NCBI GenBank assembly: GCA_029255685.2
Contig: CM055314.2
Location: 73,037,842 to 73,101,841, forward strand
DNA length: 64,000 bases
Reading direction: 5' to 3'
Source of the DNA: Silene conica
Taxonomy: Eukaryota; Streptophyta; Magnoliopsida; Caryophyllales; Caryophyllaceae
A model generated the notes under the pieces. It worked only from the letters and a program-made list of their open reading frames with translations, was not told the DNA's origin and searched no databases. Positions within the stretch are counted from its first letter, which is position 1. Every line of letters begins with the position of its first letter. Made by a program: the position numbers and the translations under genes. Shown here one piece after another: positions 1-11,814 of this stretch.

Positions 1-902
1 GTTTTTCACAGCCATCCAGTGTGATTCACCTGGATTGCCTTGGTATCGACTTGTCATACTCAAAGCATATGCCACGTCTGGACGTGTGCACATCATGGCA
101 TACATGATCGATCCTATAGCTGACGCGTAAGGAATGCGACTCATGCGCTCGATCTCTTCCAGTGTCTTAGGTGCCTGAGTCTTACTCAAGTGCACCCCCG
201 AGATCATCGGAAACAACCCCTTTTTGGAGTTGGTCATGCTGAATCTGTCAAGAATCTTATCTATATAAGACTCCTGACTCAGTGATAACATCCACCGCGA
301 TCTATCTCTATAGATACGGATCCCCAAGATACACTGTGCCTCACCCAGATCTTTCATCTGAAAATGGTTCTTTAACCATAATTTAACCGAAGATAAGAGA
401 GAGATGTCATTCCTGATTAGGAGTATGTCATCGACATACAACACCAGGAAGACGATCTTGCTCCCACTTGACTTGATATATAAGCATGGTTCTTCGATCG
501 ATCGAATGAAACCGTTCTCTTTTATACTTGGTGGAAACGATGATTCCAACTCCGAGAAGCTTGCTTAAGTCCATAAATGGAACGCTTAAGCTTGCATACT
601 TTCTTAGGATTTTTAGGATCGGTGAAACCTTCGGGTTGTACCATGTACAAGTCCTCCTCCAAATAACCGTTTAAGAAGGCGATTTTCACATCCATTTGCT
701 AGATTTCATAATCATGAAATACGGCAATCGCTAAGATAATCCGAATGGAACGCAACATGACTATGGGTGCAAAAATCTCATCATAGTGCAACCCTTGCAC
801 TTGAGTGAAACCTGTTGCCACTAGTCGTGCCTTATAGGTGTTTGGTTGTCCCTCGATGGAACGTTTTATCTTATAAAGCCATTTGCACAGAAGAGGTCGT
901 AC
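1..902 (-). pseudogene. Ty1/copia pol, reverse transcriptase part (right end interrupted)
   Basis: Minus-strand translation gives the copia reverse transcriptase in order: the CKWLYKIKR entry block and KARLVATGFTQ (about 790-880), the AFLNG block (about 665-700), the [12 protein letters not shown] block (about 540-590), the catalytic YVDD motif (about 425-440), then the connection toward RNase H with RPDVAYALS (about 65-100). This polymerase copies element RNA into DNA inside virus-like particles. The gene is dead: a stop replaces the Trp before QMDV near 700, and the frame is cut at 902 by a 19 kb insertion. It continues at 19978 in the same orientation, and removing the insertion with one CTTAT copy restores the usual copia order of integrase tail then RT. 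The window starts inside the gene, so its 3' end and LTR are not visible. Confidence 0.9.
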
Positions 903-907
903 CTTAT

Positions 908-2192
908 TGTAGGTTACACGGTCCAACCGACCCAACTACTAAATTAGTCATACTAATTAAGTTTACAAAATTAACTCTTTAATTGTTTAGAATCTTATGC
1001 ATGCAAATAGAATTGCGGAAAACTAAAGAATCAGATTCTTACAATCGGTCCAACAATGCTAAGGATGATCCTCCACGGAGCAACCAAATTAGATTGCCTC
1101 ATTTACGATGCACCCAAAACTCGCCCTTAATCACCGAAGACGTACACGGACTAAGTGACGGAAATCGGTTCTCCTTAAAACCGTAAACTAATCTTATTAG
1201 TCTACTAAATGAATATTATAACTATTATAGTACGGAAAAATATTATGTAATAATATTTAAGAGAGTTTTTAATAATTTTCTTACTCTAGAAAATCATTAG
1301 AGGATTTTATATTTCTTACTCTAGAAAATATTAAGCATTAGGTAAGAATGAAAAAGTGTGAACAATTCACTTCTTATTGTGTTTTGAGAGTGTCGTGCAA
1401 GAGAGAGCATAATGAAGGGTTTGATGCTCTTTTGTCTCTTATGCTCTTAGGGTTGCATGCCTACAACTTGTGCATCAAGGCAACATGATTATGTTTCTAA
1501 TAGGTCTATAATCAACTACAAGCAACCCATAATCACATAATATCACACGACACACATTATGTAAAATGGACCTTCATTTCACAAAATGTAACTTGTACAA
1601 TTGTATAATATGTGACATCCTATGTGACATAAAATAATTGTATTAATTTTAAAATAAACATTTATCAAATAAACATTATTTCAAAATTAATTAAATCATA
1701 TTTAACAAATTAATTTAGTAATTCATAATGATCGTCCCATTAAATGGTTATTATAATAATCGTCAATACGATATACAACGTTTGTTATAACCACGAACCT
1801 TTCTCATTCTAATTTCGATATTTCAAAAAATATCGATTGCTATTTGACAATTGATACATTTCAATTTCAAATATAAATCTTATATTAAGATTCAACCTCT
1901 GATTTCTCGATATTCAATTTTAAGGAATTCGATCAATTAGTATCGCATACAATTGATCAATATATATCAATTAAGGGGATTGTCCTATAGGTGTGACCTA
2001 AAGGGATCAACTGACCACCACCGTCATACGACAGTAATGTCAAACTCTAGTCAGCCAATCATTACCGATTAATGTTGGTCAGTTGACTATATATAATATT
2101 GGATCATCCCTTGCATATTCATATCATAAGTTTTGCCAATGATAATAATCATTGACGTGATCGCACAATTGTCGAGGACACATTTCCCAACA
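908..2192 (-). repeat. 3' LTR of the gag-only copia element
   Basis: 1285 bp, TGTAGG...CCCAACA as written on +, nearly identical to 17373-19972 once the solo LTR there is removed. On the minus strand it begins TGTTGGGAAATG directly after the polypurine tract. It holds a stem with arms CAACTGACCA and TGGTCAGTTG (2008-2085). Confidence 0.92.
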
Positions 2193-2203
2193 ATCTCCCA
2201 CTT
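2193..2203 (-). promoter_or_regulatory. Polypurine tract (plus-strand primer)
   Basis: Minus-strand AAGTGGGAGAT abuts the LTR start TGTTGGG, the place and composition expected for the polypurine tract that primes second-strand synthesis. The word AGTGGGAGA recurs on the minus strand at 2250-2258, 8348-8356 and 8740-8748. Confidence 0.8.
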
Positions 2204-2991
2204 GTCCTCGACAAGTGTGCGTCACCGATTCTCTTGTCCTATTACATCATCTCCCACTCAATGCAAGGTGTTTTGCAGGTCGTACTTGCATTTGATCATA
2301 TCTTGAGCGGTTTCCTCGATCTGGAGATTTAACTGCTTTGACCGGAATCATCTACCATAGATATCTTCCGAGCGTGGCCACGCATTTTCAGTTAAACTTC
2401 TCCTCGAGTGGCCCTAAGATTTAAGATAACCATGATGAGGGAATGGACAATTCCTATCGTATTGTTGCCTTCGACTAACACAGTCCATCATGACCTAAAA
2501 GATGCCCATTTGACCCCTTTAACGGATGATCGTAGAGCAAAAAGCAAAGTCAATCTGAAAACTGTGTCACCTTGGGCGAACAGTCTCTAGTCTAAGAATC
2601 GACTCATGTGAATAATATAGTAGCTCTCGCCACGACCAGGCTAATTATAAAATTTCCAGAACTCTATAAGCGGTCACTAATTGCCCGACAGAGTTTCTCA
2701 TGCAGTCTGCCTATGTGATCGACTAGTCATTCCAAATGACTCTATGACATTTGAACTTGTCATCAATTCCCTCACACTCTAGTCGCTTCGAGACGTCACC
2801 TCATACAAGCGACTATGGGCTATACTAAGTTAATCCAGTTCACTTATGGGGTTCAAAATTGTCTCTTACAACCCATTTGGATTTGACAAAGTATATAAAT
2901 AGTGAGTTAGTAATAACTCAAACGATAAGAATGATTGTTATGTCTGAACAATCAATACGATATTGCTGCTCCATATAAACAATCTTTGATG
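2204..2991. other. Non-coding 3' region of the gag-only copia element (part 1)
   Basis: No copia pol domain is recognisable on either strand. This and 7801-9238 form one continuous non-coding block between gag and the 3' LTR, split by the 4.8 kb insertion at 2997. The small plus-strand frame at 2408-2590 has no recognisable domain. Confidence 0.6.
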
Positions 2992-2996
2992 TTCAT

Positions 2997-4449
2997 TGAC
3001 ACCCATCGTTGAGGGGTGCCAAAGATAAGATTTATAAAACCTCAGCTTAAACTAGATAGGATAAGTCAAGGGTCGAACAACAAGGAGACAAGGTTAATTA
3101 TGTTTGCGAATTTAGAGTTTATTACAAGTAACCAAAAAAAGGGGGGGTTGATTTAAGATTGAACTAACAACTAAAAGAGCAAAATAAACAAGAGAATTAA
3201 AATAAGGTAAAAAGGAGATTAGGAACTTTGGTTCCCCATGGTTAAAACAAGTCAATGAAAGGTAAAATAACCAAATAACACAATCCCAAGGAACAAAGAA
3301 TAAACCTTTAGGTCAATATTCTACCCAATCCTTACGGTCTTAGGGTTCCTAGAAAAGCACTAAACTTTCGTTCATATGGCAATCCCAAAGTTGTTGTCAA
3401 ACTAATCCTAATAATCTTTCATTCTTAAGGATTAGTTCACCAACAACAATGGGGGATTGGTAATTCAATCATTAAACTTATCAAAATCGATCAAGTCTTT
3501 ACCATGGTTCCCCTAATTCATAATCACAAGAATTAGCTATGCATACTTTTAATTATGAAACTAACAATAACAAGAACTAAGAACATCAAAGGAATCAACA
3601 TAATTGAAGATGACAATAAAAGGGAAAACATGTATTGAAAAACAACAATAAGATGAACAACAAGATTAAACTAAAAGGGAAAGATTAATTGTAGCAAAAC
3701 TTACAACTTAATTGGAATTAAGAACAAAAAATGAAAACTTGAATAAAAATCTCTTTCTAACTATGGAGTTTTGACTAACATGGAGTGCTTGACCTAATTT
3801 TCGTGCTTAGGTCTCCTTAAATAAGTTATAATTACAAGATTAGGAGCAAAGCCCGTAATAAAAATCGCGGAAACACAGTCGCCTGGTCGGTCGACCTACT
3901 TTTTGGGTCGGTCGACCTCTTAATGACCTAATAACTTGAATGGGCTTTGCGGAAACTTCTGGGTCTGCGCTGAGGTCGGTCGACCCAATTAGTAGGTCGG
4001 TCGACCTAATGTCGGGACTACAGCGCGCGTCGATCTTAAAACAGCTGCCATTTCTTCGTTACTCATCGTAATCAAGCGATTCTTGCGGCGTTGGAAAGCT
4101 AAGAGGATAAGCTTTCACCTCCAACTAGAATCACTCTATTATCAGCTCTAGAACTCTAGATATAGCCATTTGAAACAGGCTGCAACATCGTGGATCGATT
4201 CTTTGCTTGTTAAAGCTATCTACATGCCTTGAAATATGCGCTAGGCTTCGTTCCTTCTTGTCCTTAGTCATGAAAAATCCCGAGGGCATAAATTTGGTAT
4301 AAAATCATCCCTTTTCCGCATAAATCTGCAAAAGAGCATAAAAATACGAAAGTAGACAATTGTTGGGAAATAAATGCTAAAACGTAGTAAATGAGCGACA
4401 AAATGCGTGTAAAAATAGATGTGAAACATCATAAAATAGGCACGCATCA
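2997..4449 (-). repeat. 3' LTR of the coding-free tRNA-Asp element
   Basis: Starts TGACACCCATCG, ends GCACGCATCA. Near 3880-4010 it carries four copies of the palindrome GGTCGGTCGACC arranged as two close pairs. Polypurine-like sequence (minus-strand GGTTTGGGAATT) directly follows at 4450-4462, as expected inside a 3' LTR. Confidence 0.92.
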
Positions 4450-6342
4450 AATTCCCAAACCAAACCTTGCTTGCCCTCAAGCAAGAAATAGACTCGATCT
4501 TAACTAATGGAACGATTTCAACCTCAGAGCGAAATTTACATGTAACCAATGCCAAGTACAAAATGAGAAATTATTTAAATCATGCAAACGAGTTATGGTG
4601 TCGTCAAACTTTGCAAGACTAGAGACTATAGAGATTTTATACCATGGACTCTCGCGGTACGCTCGAGACACTCATGAAGCAAAGAGTGAGTATATGTAGA
4701 AGATAGGAAGAAGTATATTGTAAAGACACTCACCTAACTGCGACCCATGGAAACATGCCTGCAATCTAACATGAACAAGAATTCTACAACTATGTATAAA
4801 CACACTCATTAAGTGACTCGGATACACGCAATTGAGGTAATGAAAGATATGTGAGGTAAAAGGTAAAAGTGGTTAAGATGTTTTTGGATTTGTGGGGTTA
4901 GTAGCCAAGCTAGTAAAACCGGTTCCCAACAACATATTTCACAACTTTTGATATTAAGAAAGTGTTCTTTTGTAGCACAACTCTCACATTAAATATAAGA
5001 AAGGACTCCCAAATATTTTGAATGAAGTACGGGAGTGATAACATATAAAAGAAAGGAATTTTTGTTGAACGAAATTTTGAATCTGATGATGACAGGTGGT
5101 CGGCCGACTCATGAATGTGGTCGGTCGACCTCTTTTCTGTACGTTTTGACTTTTTCCGTTTTCCTTTTCTTTCCTTCTTTTTCTGAATTTTTCTGTTCTT
5201 TTTCTTTTCTTTCTTTTCTCTTTTTTTTGCTCATGATAGCAAATAAACCAAAATGCCTCAAAAGTCAAACCAAAGACCACAAATACTAGCTTGGAAGGGA
5301 AGGCTAAGTATGGGATGTAGTTTTGGGGGAATAAAAAGGCAATTTTGGCTATGTAGGGCTTGTGGGTAAATAAGAGAAAAGGGATCCCAAATGCACGTAT
5401 CAAGACTCACAAAACGAGATAGTAAAACAAGTATATAGTAATTCAAGTTCATGTTTATGCATATTGATGTAACATGTTCCAAGGGGAGTACTACTCACAT
5501 CCTAGACAACTGGTTTGAAAATGAAACCAGGAAATAAGCTCTAAACCTTAGAATGTATAGTAGGTTGCCAAGGTATAAGTCAAGTCTCAAGATACACAGA
5601 TAGTTTGACAAAAACTCGTAGATATGTAAAAGACTCTCATACTAAAACAAGTTGACAATGCAAGGTAAAGGCATAAATATGTAAGAAAGCAAAATCATCC
5701 TTGAAATACTATCGTTCCGACTCGACCTATATGCTAAAATAAACGTGCATTTTTTTGAATTTTTGAATTTTTTCTATTTTTTTTGTATTTTTCTTTTGTA
5801 TATGCAAGAGAAATAAAGAAAAGCAATGCAAGACAGAAATGCAGTAAACGTGTGACAGAATGCAATGCATGTGACACGAAACCATTCCCCAAACCAACCC
5901 GCACAATGTCCCCATTGTGCATTAGCCTAAGTAAAGGTTTCACAAAATTAAAGAAAAGGTGCAATAAAAACCAAGGAAAAACTGGAAAGAACTCACTGGA
6001 TTATGAAGCGCATGAGAAAAACCTCCCCAAACCAGCGTAAGCTGGGAGGTTTTGGTGGCTAGCAGTGCCACTCAAGTACCCAAGAGGGTTGCACGATTTC
6101 AAGGAAGAAACGAACAGACTGTGACGGACGGGTAGGTCGACCGACCCATATTTTGGGTCGACCGACCTTTCTGCGGACCGCAAAAATTCCAGAACGTCAG
6201 GGACTAGGTCGAACGACCCGTATTTCTGGTCGGTCGACCCCTCTGCTGCACAACGGTCTTCTTTCTTTCGTCAATCCTGCAAAAAAATCATCAAAAACGC
6301 GCCTAACAAGTGCGCGAGATCCCCGACAACGGCGCCAAAATT
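4450..6342. other. Internal region of the coding-free element; primer-binding site at 6321-6337
   Basis: The minus-strand sequence of 6321-6337, TGGCGCCGTTGTCGGGG, is complementary to the 3' end of plant tRNA-Asp and lies five bases from the 5' LTR. Otherwise the 1.9 kb holds low-complexity pyrimidine runs (5150-5230, 5755-5800) and further palindromes of the GGTCGACC family near 5096-5130, 6130-6172 and 6205-6240. Short frames here are low-complexity and show no domain. Confidence 0.8.
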
Positions 6343-7795
6343 TGACACCCGTCGTTGAGGGGTGCCAAAGATAAGATTTATAAAACCTCAGCTTAAACTA
6401 GATAGGATAAGTCAAGGGTCGAACCACAAGAAGACAAGGTTAATTATGTTTGCGAATCTAGAGTTTATTACAAGTAACCAAAAAAAGGGGGGGTTGATTT
6501 AAGATTGAACTAACAACTAAAAGAGCAAAATAAACAAGAGAATTAAAATAAGGTAAAAAGAAGATTAGGAACTTCGGTTCCCCATGGTTAAAACAAGTCA
6601 ATGAAAGGTAAAATAACCAAATAACACAATCCCAAGGAACAAAGAATAAACCTTTAGGTCAATATTCTACCCAATCCTTACGGTCTTAGGGTTCCTAGAA
6701 AAGCATTAAACTTTCGTTCATATGGCAATCCCAAAGTTGTTGTCAAACTAATCCTAATAATCTTTCAATCTTAAGGATTAGTTCACCAGTAACAATGGGG
6801 GATTGGTAATTCAATCATTAAACTTATCAAAATCGATCAAGTCTTTACTATGGTTCCCCTAATTCCTTATCACAAGAATTAGCTATGCATACTTTTAATT
6901 ATGAAACTAACAATAACAAGAACTAAGAACATCAAAGGAATCAACATAATTGAAGATGACAATAAAAGGGAAAACATGTATTGAAAAACAACAATAAGAT
7001 GAACAACAAGATTAAACTAAAAGGGAAAGATTAATTGTAGCAAAACTTACAACTTAATTGGAATTAAGAATAAAAGATGAAAAATTGCATAAAAATCTCT
7101 TTCTAACTATAGAGTTTTGACTAACATGGAGTGCTTGACCTAATTTTCGTGCTTAGGTCTCCTTAAATAAGTTCTAATTACAAGATTAGGAGCAAAGCCC
7201 GTAATAAAAATCGCGGAAACACAGTCGCCTGGTCGGTCGACCTACTTTTTGGGTCGGTCGACCTCTTAATGACCTAATAACTTGAATGGGCTTTGCGGAA
7301 ACTTCTGGGTCTGCGCTGAGGTCGGTCGACCCAATTAGTAGGTCGGTCGACCTGATGTCGGGACTGCAGCGCGCGTCGATCTTAAAACAACTGCCATTTC
7401 TTCGTTACTCATCGTAATCAAGCGATTCTTGCGGCGTTGGAAAGCTAAGAGGATAAGCTTTCACCTCCAACTGGAATCACTCCATTATCAGCTCTAGAAC
7501 TCGAGATATAGCCATTTGAAACAGGCTGCAACATCGTGGATCGATTCTTTGCTTGTTAAAGCTATCTACAGGCCTTGAAATATGCGCTAGGCTTCGTTCC
7601 TTCTTGTCCTTAGTCATGAAAAATCCCGAGGGCATAAATTTGGTATAAAATCATCCCTTTTTTGCATAATTCTGCAAAAGAGCATAAAAATACGAAAGTA
7701 GACAATTGTTGGGAAATAAATGATAAAACGTAGTAAATGAGCGACAATATGCGTGTAAAAATAGATGTGAAACATCATAAAATAGGCACGCATCA
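6343..7795 (-). repeat. 5' LTR of the coding-free tRNA-Asp element
   Basis: Same length as 2997-4449, with only scattered substitutions. It keeps the four GGTCGGTCGACC palindromes near 7230-7355. The TTCAT target duplication follows at 7796-7800. Confidence 0.92.
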
Positions 7796-7800
7796 TTCAT

Positions 7801-9238
7801 ACATCAATTTGTATTAATGGTTTGCAATGTGAATAAACCATTTGTTCACATCTTTTAAACCTACAAATTTAGGTTCCCTTCTGACTCATATTATTTTGAA
7901 TAATATGATCTTATTCAAGTACATTTCTAGTCCTCACACTAGAATCGAGTCCCCTTATTACTTGAAGGATGTTCCCACTGTTATCTTATAACTTGTGATA
8001 TGGTGTTCTTACGTACACAGTCATGTTGTACTAGAATTCATTTTGTAGTTGACCTAGTTCCGATCCATCAAAATAAGGTTTTGTTTCAACTTTTGGCATG
8101 TTAATCCAGGTCATACGAATCAATATATTCATATCTAGGAGATTCTTTATTCATAGACATGAATGATTTATCTAACCTTGTTAATCAATAGGTGATTATC
8201 ATTATCATGTAATGAACTCACAATGATTGACCATCATCTTATGATATTCTTAACATATATTCATCTAGAATTGAAAACCTCTTATTCTTTACATTTAAAG
8301 AATCACCATTTACACTTAATGGTAGGTTCAATTTTCCTAATAACTTTTCTCCCACTGAATTTCGTATCACTATCTCTGTAGTTTAGTAACTCCCACTATT
8401 CCCTTGAAAACATTAGAACATAAATTCTCCTCTATATTCCTTTGGAACAAGAAATACTATTATCAAGAGAACGGGAGACGATTTCTCCTCTATTATCTCA
8501 TAAAATCAGAAACATTAACTTCACGGAAACAATTTCCTTCCGTTTATACACGCGGTTCCCCTTGACTTCTCTAGGAACAAATGACATAAGGAATATTTCC
8601 TTTTGTGTCATCGCGAAATTTCTTCTGTGTCCTCTCTTAGTTTCTTCTATCCATTCATTTAGGGTTCTTCTCAAGGACCCCTTATAGGATTCTTCTCTAA
8701 GATCCTATATTTATGCCATTGGTTTGCGGGTTTAAGATTTCTCCCACTCTATCCTTTAAAATAACGGTTATTTTAGAAGGATAGCAATTTCGCCCATTAA
8801 CAATGTTTTGGATAGTAGGTTATATGAGGAGTGAGTCATTAGTTCTCTTATCCATTTATAGTGATCATCTTATAATGAACTAATGTTCTCATATTTGAGT
8901 TTGATGTATTTCACGGTGTGTAATTCTCGTTTAAGTAAATCAAATTACTTAATTATGATCCTATTATGTCAAGCATACGTTGAACTATTCAAGGTGCTTT
9001 GTTACGATTTATGAAGATCGTGACAACTTCATGTTATGTATAATGCATTTAAAACAACATTTGATTTAAGAACAAAAGAGATAACTTGGGTTGAAAACCA
9101 AGTCACCAATATTTAAATTACAACCATTGTTTGAAATAATCGAATCCTTGTCATACAAGAAATACAACGTTCTTAAATTAAAATGCAAAATGAAAGAAGA
9201 CATCAAAATGAAAAATTAGAGCCATGCTCTTCATGTCT
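7801..9238. other. Non-coding 3' region of the gag-only copia element (part 2)
   Basis: AT-rich sequence between the gag stop and the nested element. No integrase or RT motif is seen on the minus strand. It contains repeated minus-strand AGTGGGAG words like the polypurine tract (8348-8356, 8388-8396, 8740-8748). Confidence 0.6.
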
Positions 9239-10309
9239 TCAATCTTCGGATGCTACTCTAGCGATCCATGGAAGGAACTTCAAGCTTCCTTCTCTTTCTC
9301 CTTGCCCTTGTCCTTGGAAGGAGTCCCTTTTAAAACAATTTATAAATGGGTAAGAATCAACAATTTGTATCAACATACAAGAGTTTGACAAAATAACACG
9401 AATTAATCGAGAATTAATACCTACTGCAAGAACTCTTCCGGCTTTGAGGTCATTGAGATACTTTGGGCAATTCCGCTTCCAATGCCCCATCTTAGTGCAA
9501 TAATGGCACTTGCCTTCAACTTTTGAAGACGATGAAGAAGCGCCTTTCAAAAAGGTCTTCTCTTTAGGAGATGTGGGTTTGAAGGCTTTGACATTTTTGC
9601 CCTTGTTAGCCTTCCGCTTAAACTTTCCCTTGCTCTTTTTCTCGATGTTGAGCACATCCTTCGTGGAACTCTCATTAAGTCCCATATCCCTTTCCGCTTG
9701 GACGAGCATCTTATGCAATTCGTCCAAAGAGGTTTCTTGATTACGCATGTTGAAGTTCACCCGGAGCTGAGCATACGTTTTCACTTTGTTTAGGGAGTGA
9801 AGAATTCTGTCAACAATAAGAGAGTCGGGAACGTTCACCCCTTGAAGCTTCAAGGTTTCGGCTAGCTAAACCATTTTGAGCACATGAGGACTAATCCGTT
9901 GACCTTCCTTTAAGGTCAAATCAAAGAAGGCGGAGGCCGCCTCTTATTGGATTACTCTAGGAGCTTGCGAAAACATGTTCGCAAGTCTAGTGTAAATCTC
10001 ATTAGCCGTGGCTAGCTTAATCATTCTCCTTTGGAGATCCGGCTCCATGGAGAATATAAGCACGTTCTTAAGAGCATGCGACTCTTTCATGTAGATCTCA
10101 TAGGCCTCACGAGTCGCCTCCGATGCACGAGCAGCGGGAGTGGGAGGAGCGGCTATGGTTAGATAACGAGTCTTATCGTCACCTTCCGCGGCCAAAACCA
10201 TTTGGGCGTCCAAATCCTTAAAATTGGCACCATGCTTCTCAAGCTTGCATCGATCCATGAAAGATCGAAGCCATGATACAATTGTGAGTGGTGGAGCGTT
10301 ATTAGCCAT
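9239..10309 (-). pseudogene. Copia-type gag with CCHC zinc knuckle, two nonsense mutations
   Basis: Starts at the ATG at 10307-10309 (protein begins MANNAP). An upstream in-frame Met at 10363 is a less likely start because MANNAP...SWL resembles copia gag N-termini. The order is an N-terminal capsid-like helical region, the HSLNKVKTYAQLRVNFN region, a Lys-rich stretch, then a zinc knuckle CHYCTKMGHWKRNC (CX2CX4HX4C, 9467-9508) that binds the element RNA. Gag builds the virus-like particle. Two stop codons break it, near 9944-9946 and near 9867-9869, both single-codon changes in an otherwise continuous frame. A Lys/Glu-rich tail (9255-9330) may lie behind a small intron or a frameshift after GRVLAV. 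No protease is fused downstream. The copy seems once functional, now dead. Confidence 0.85.
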
Positions 10310-10559
10310 TGATGATTGATGTTGAAAATGAACTACAAAAGAAACAAAAGAATTAAAACACAATTATCGTTTTATTAAATAAACTTGTAAATTTTAAACA
10401 AGTTATGCATCTACTTAACGATCGCTTACCCAATTAAGTAAATCCCGAGACCCAAATATATACTAACTTGGGCACGGTTTAGCCGATACATCCCTCATTA
10501 ATATAATTCGGTGGATTAACTCTTTAATCGATTCTACTTTTCACTACAAGAATTACCCC

Positions 10560-10845
10560 AGATAGCGACCAAACCTGCCACCGCGATGGTAGTCGCAAAT
10601 TAGCGACCGAATAAAAAAAAGCGGGCGACCGACGTCGGTCGCTAAATTTAGCGACCAAAAGCCTATCCCAATCTTATCCGAAAAAATCCGCGGGAATCCA
10701 AAAGGTACCATTGCGCCAGTTTAGCGACCGAATTTGGCGACCGAATTCAGTCGCTAAATTTAGCGACCGAGTTTAGCTACAGTCGCTAAATTTAGCGACC
10801 GAATTCAGTCGCTAAATTTAGCGACCGAATTCGGTCGCTAACCCC
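10560..10845. repeat. CACTA left subterminal repeats (TTAGCGACCGA family)
   Basis: At least eight copies of GCGACCGA or its complement, often as palindromes such as GCGACCGAATTCGGTCGC. They match the array at 14745-15120. In CACTA elements such arrays are bound by TNPA-type proteins and define the ends for excision. Confidence 0.85.
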
Positions 10846-11751
10846 CTGTTATATTTTTTTTTTGCCTCTTCAACCCGTCATTCCCATTATTGCGTACGTT
10901 TTAAAAAGGAAAAACCTCAAAACCCCCCAAACCCGTCGACCGATAGTCCTTATACCGGACCACCGCAACGCCACCGGACCACCCACCACCGCCGTTCACC
11001 TACATTTTACTCCTTTTTCAGGTTTGTGTCGATTTACTAACTTTAATTATGTATTAAATCTCTTTATAGTATTATTGTAATTCAAACAAGTAATTAGATT
11101 ATTAGGATGCTTTTAGTTAGTAATTAGATTATTAGGATGCTTTTAGTTAATAATTAGATTATTAGGATGCTTTTAGTTAGTAATTAGATTATTAGGATGC
11201 TTTTTAGGATGTTTTGAGTTAGTTAATTGAAAAAAAATGGAGTGTTATTGTGATTAGGGTTAGAAATTGGGGAAAATTGGATTATGATTTTAGTTAGTAA
11301 TTAGATTATTAGGATGTTTTTAGGATGTTTTTAGTTAGTGAATTGAAAAAAAATTGGGTGTTATTGTGATTAGGGTTAGAAATTGGGGAAAATTGGATTA
11401 TGATTTTAGTTAGTAATTAGATTATTAGGATGTTTTTAGGATGTTTTTAGTTAGTGAATTGAAAAAAAATTGGGTGTTATTGTGATTAGGGTTAGAAATT
11501 GGGGAAAATTGGATGATGATTTTAGTTAGTAATTAGATTATTAAGATGTTTTTAGGATGTTTTTAGTTAGTTAATTGGAAAAAAATTGGGTGTTATTGTG
11601 ATTAGGGTTAGAAATTGGGGAAAATTAGATGATGAGTATAGTTAGTAATTAGATTTCAGGATGATTTGGTGATGTTAATTATTATGTTTGTATGTTATTG
11701 TAAGTTATTGTGAATATTTTCCGTGCAAGAATTGAATTACTATTGACCTAG

Positions 11752-11812
11752 TACCCGTTCATGAATTACTCGTTAGGAGAAATTCATGAATAGTCCCCAT
11801 TTTGGGACTGTC
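11752..11812 (+). other. Conserved hairpin shared with the other CACTA family
   Basis: After the word AGTACCCG there is a stem with arms TTCATGAATT and AATTCATGAA around CTC-GTTAG-GAG, then TAGTCC followed by a small AGTCCC/GGGACT hairpin. The same arrangement with different but complementary arms occurs at 43085-43140 and its two copies. Confidence 0.7.
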
Positions 11813-11814
11813 TT

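Larger units (their letters stand above)
2997..7795 (-). mobile_element. Coding-free LTR retrotransposon with tRNA-Asp primer site (Ty3/Athila-like, LARD type)
   Basis: Two 1453-bp LTRs (2997-4449 and 6343-7795) begin TGACACCC and end GCATCA. They flank only 1.9 kb of internal sequence. The target duplication is TTCAT (2992-2996, 7796-7800). The primer site lies next to the higher-coordinate LTR, so the element points to minus. No gag or pol is recognisable, so it must be mobilised in trans. The tRNA-Asp primer matches Athila/Tat-like Ty3 elements. LTRs and internal region share paired GGTCGGTCGACC palindromes. The few LTR differences seen while reading suggest a fairly recent insertion. Confidence 0.9.

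Noticed and set aside
4984-5403. 139-residue minus frame with Lys/Arg/Glu-rich run
   Set aside because: Product of a pyrimidine-rich low-complexity tract in a non-coding element, with no homologous domain.
11235-11655. Interstitial telomere repeat (TTAGGG words)
   Set aside because: The word occurs once per 120-bp tandem unit and not as consecutive TTTAGGG repeats.
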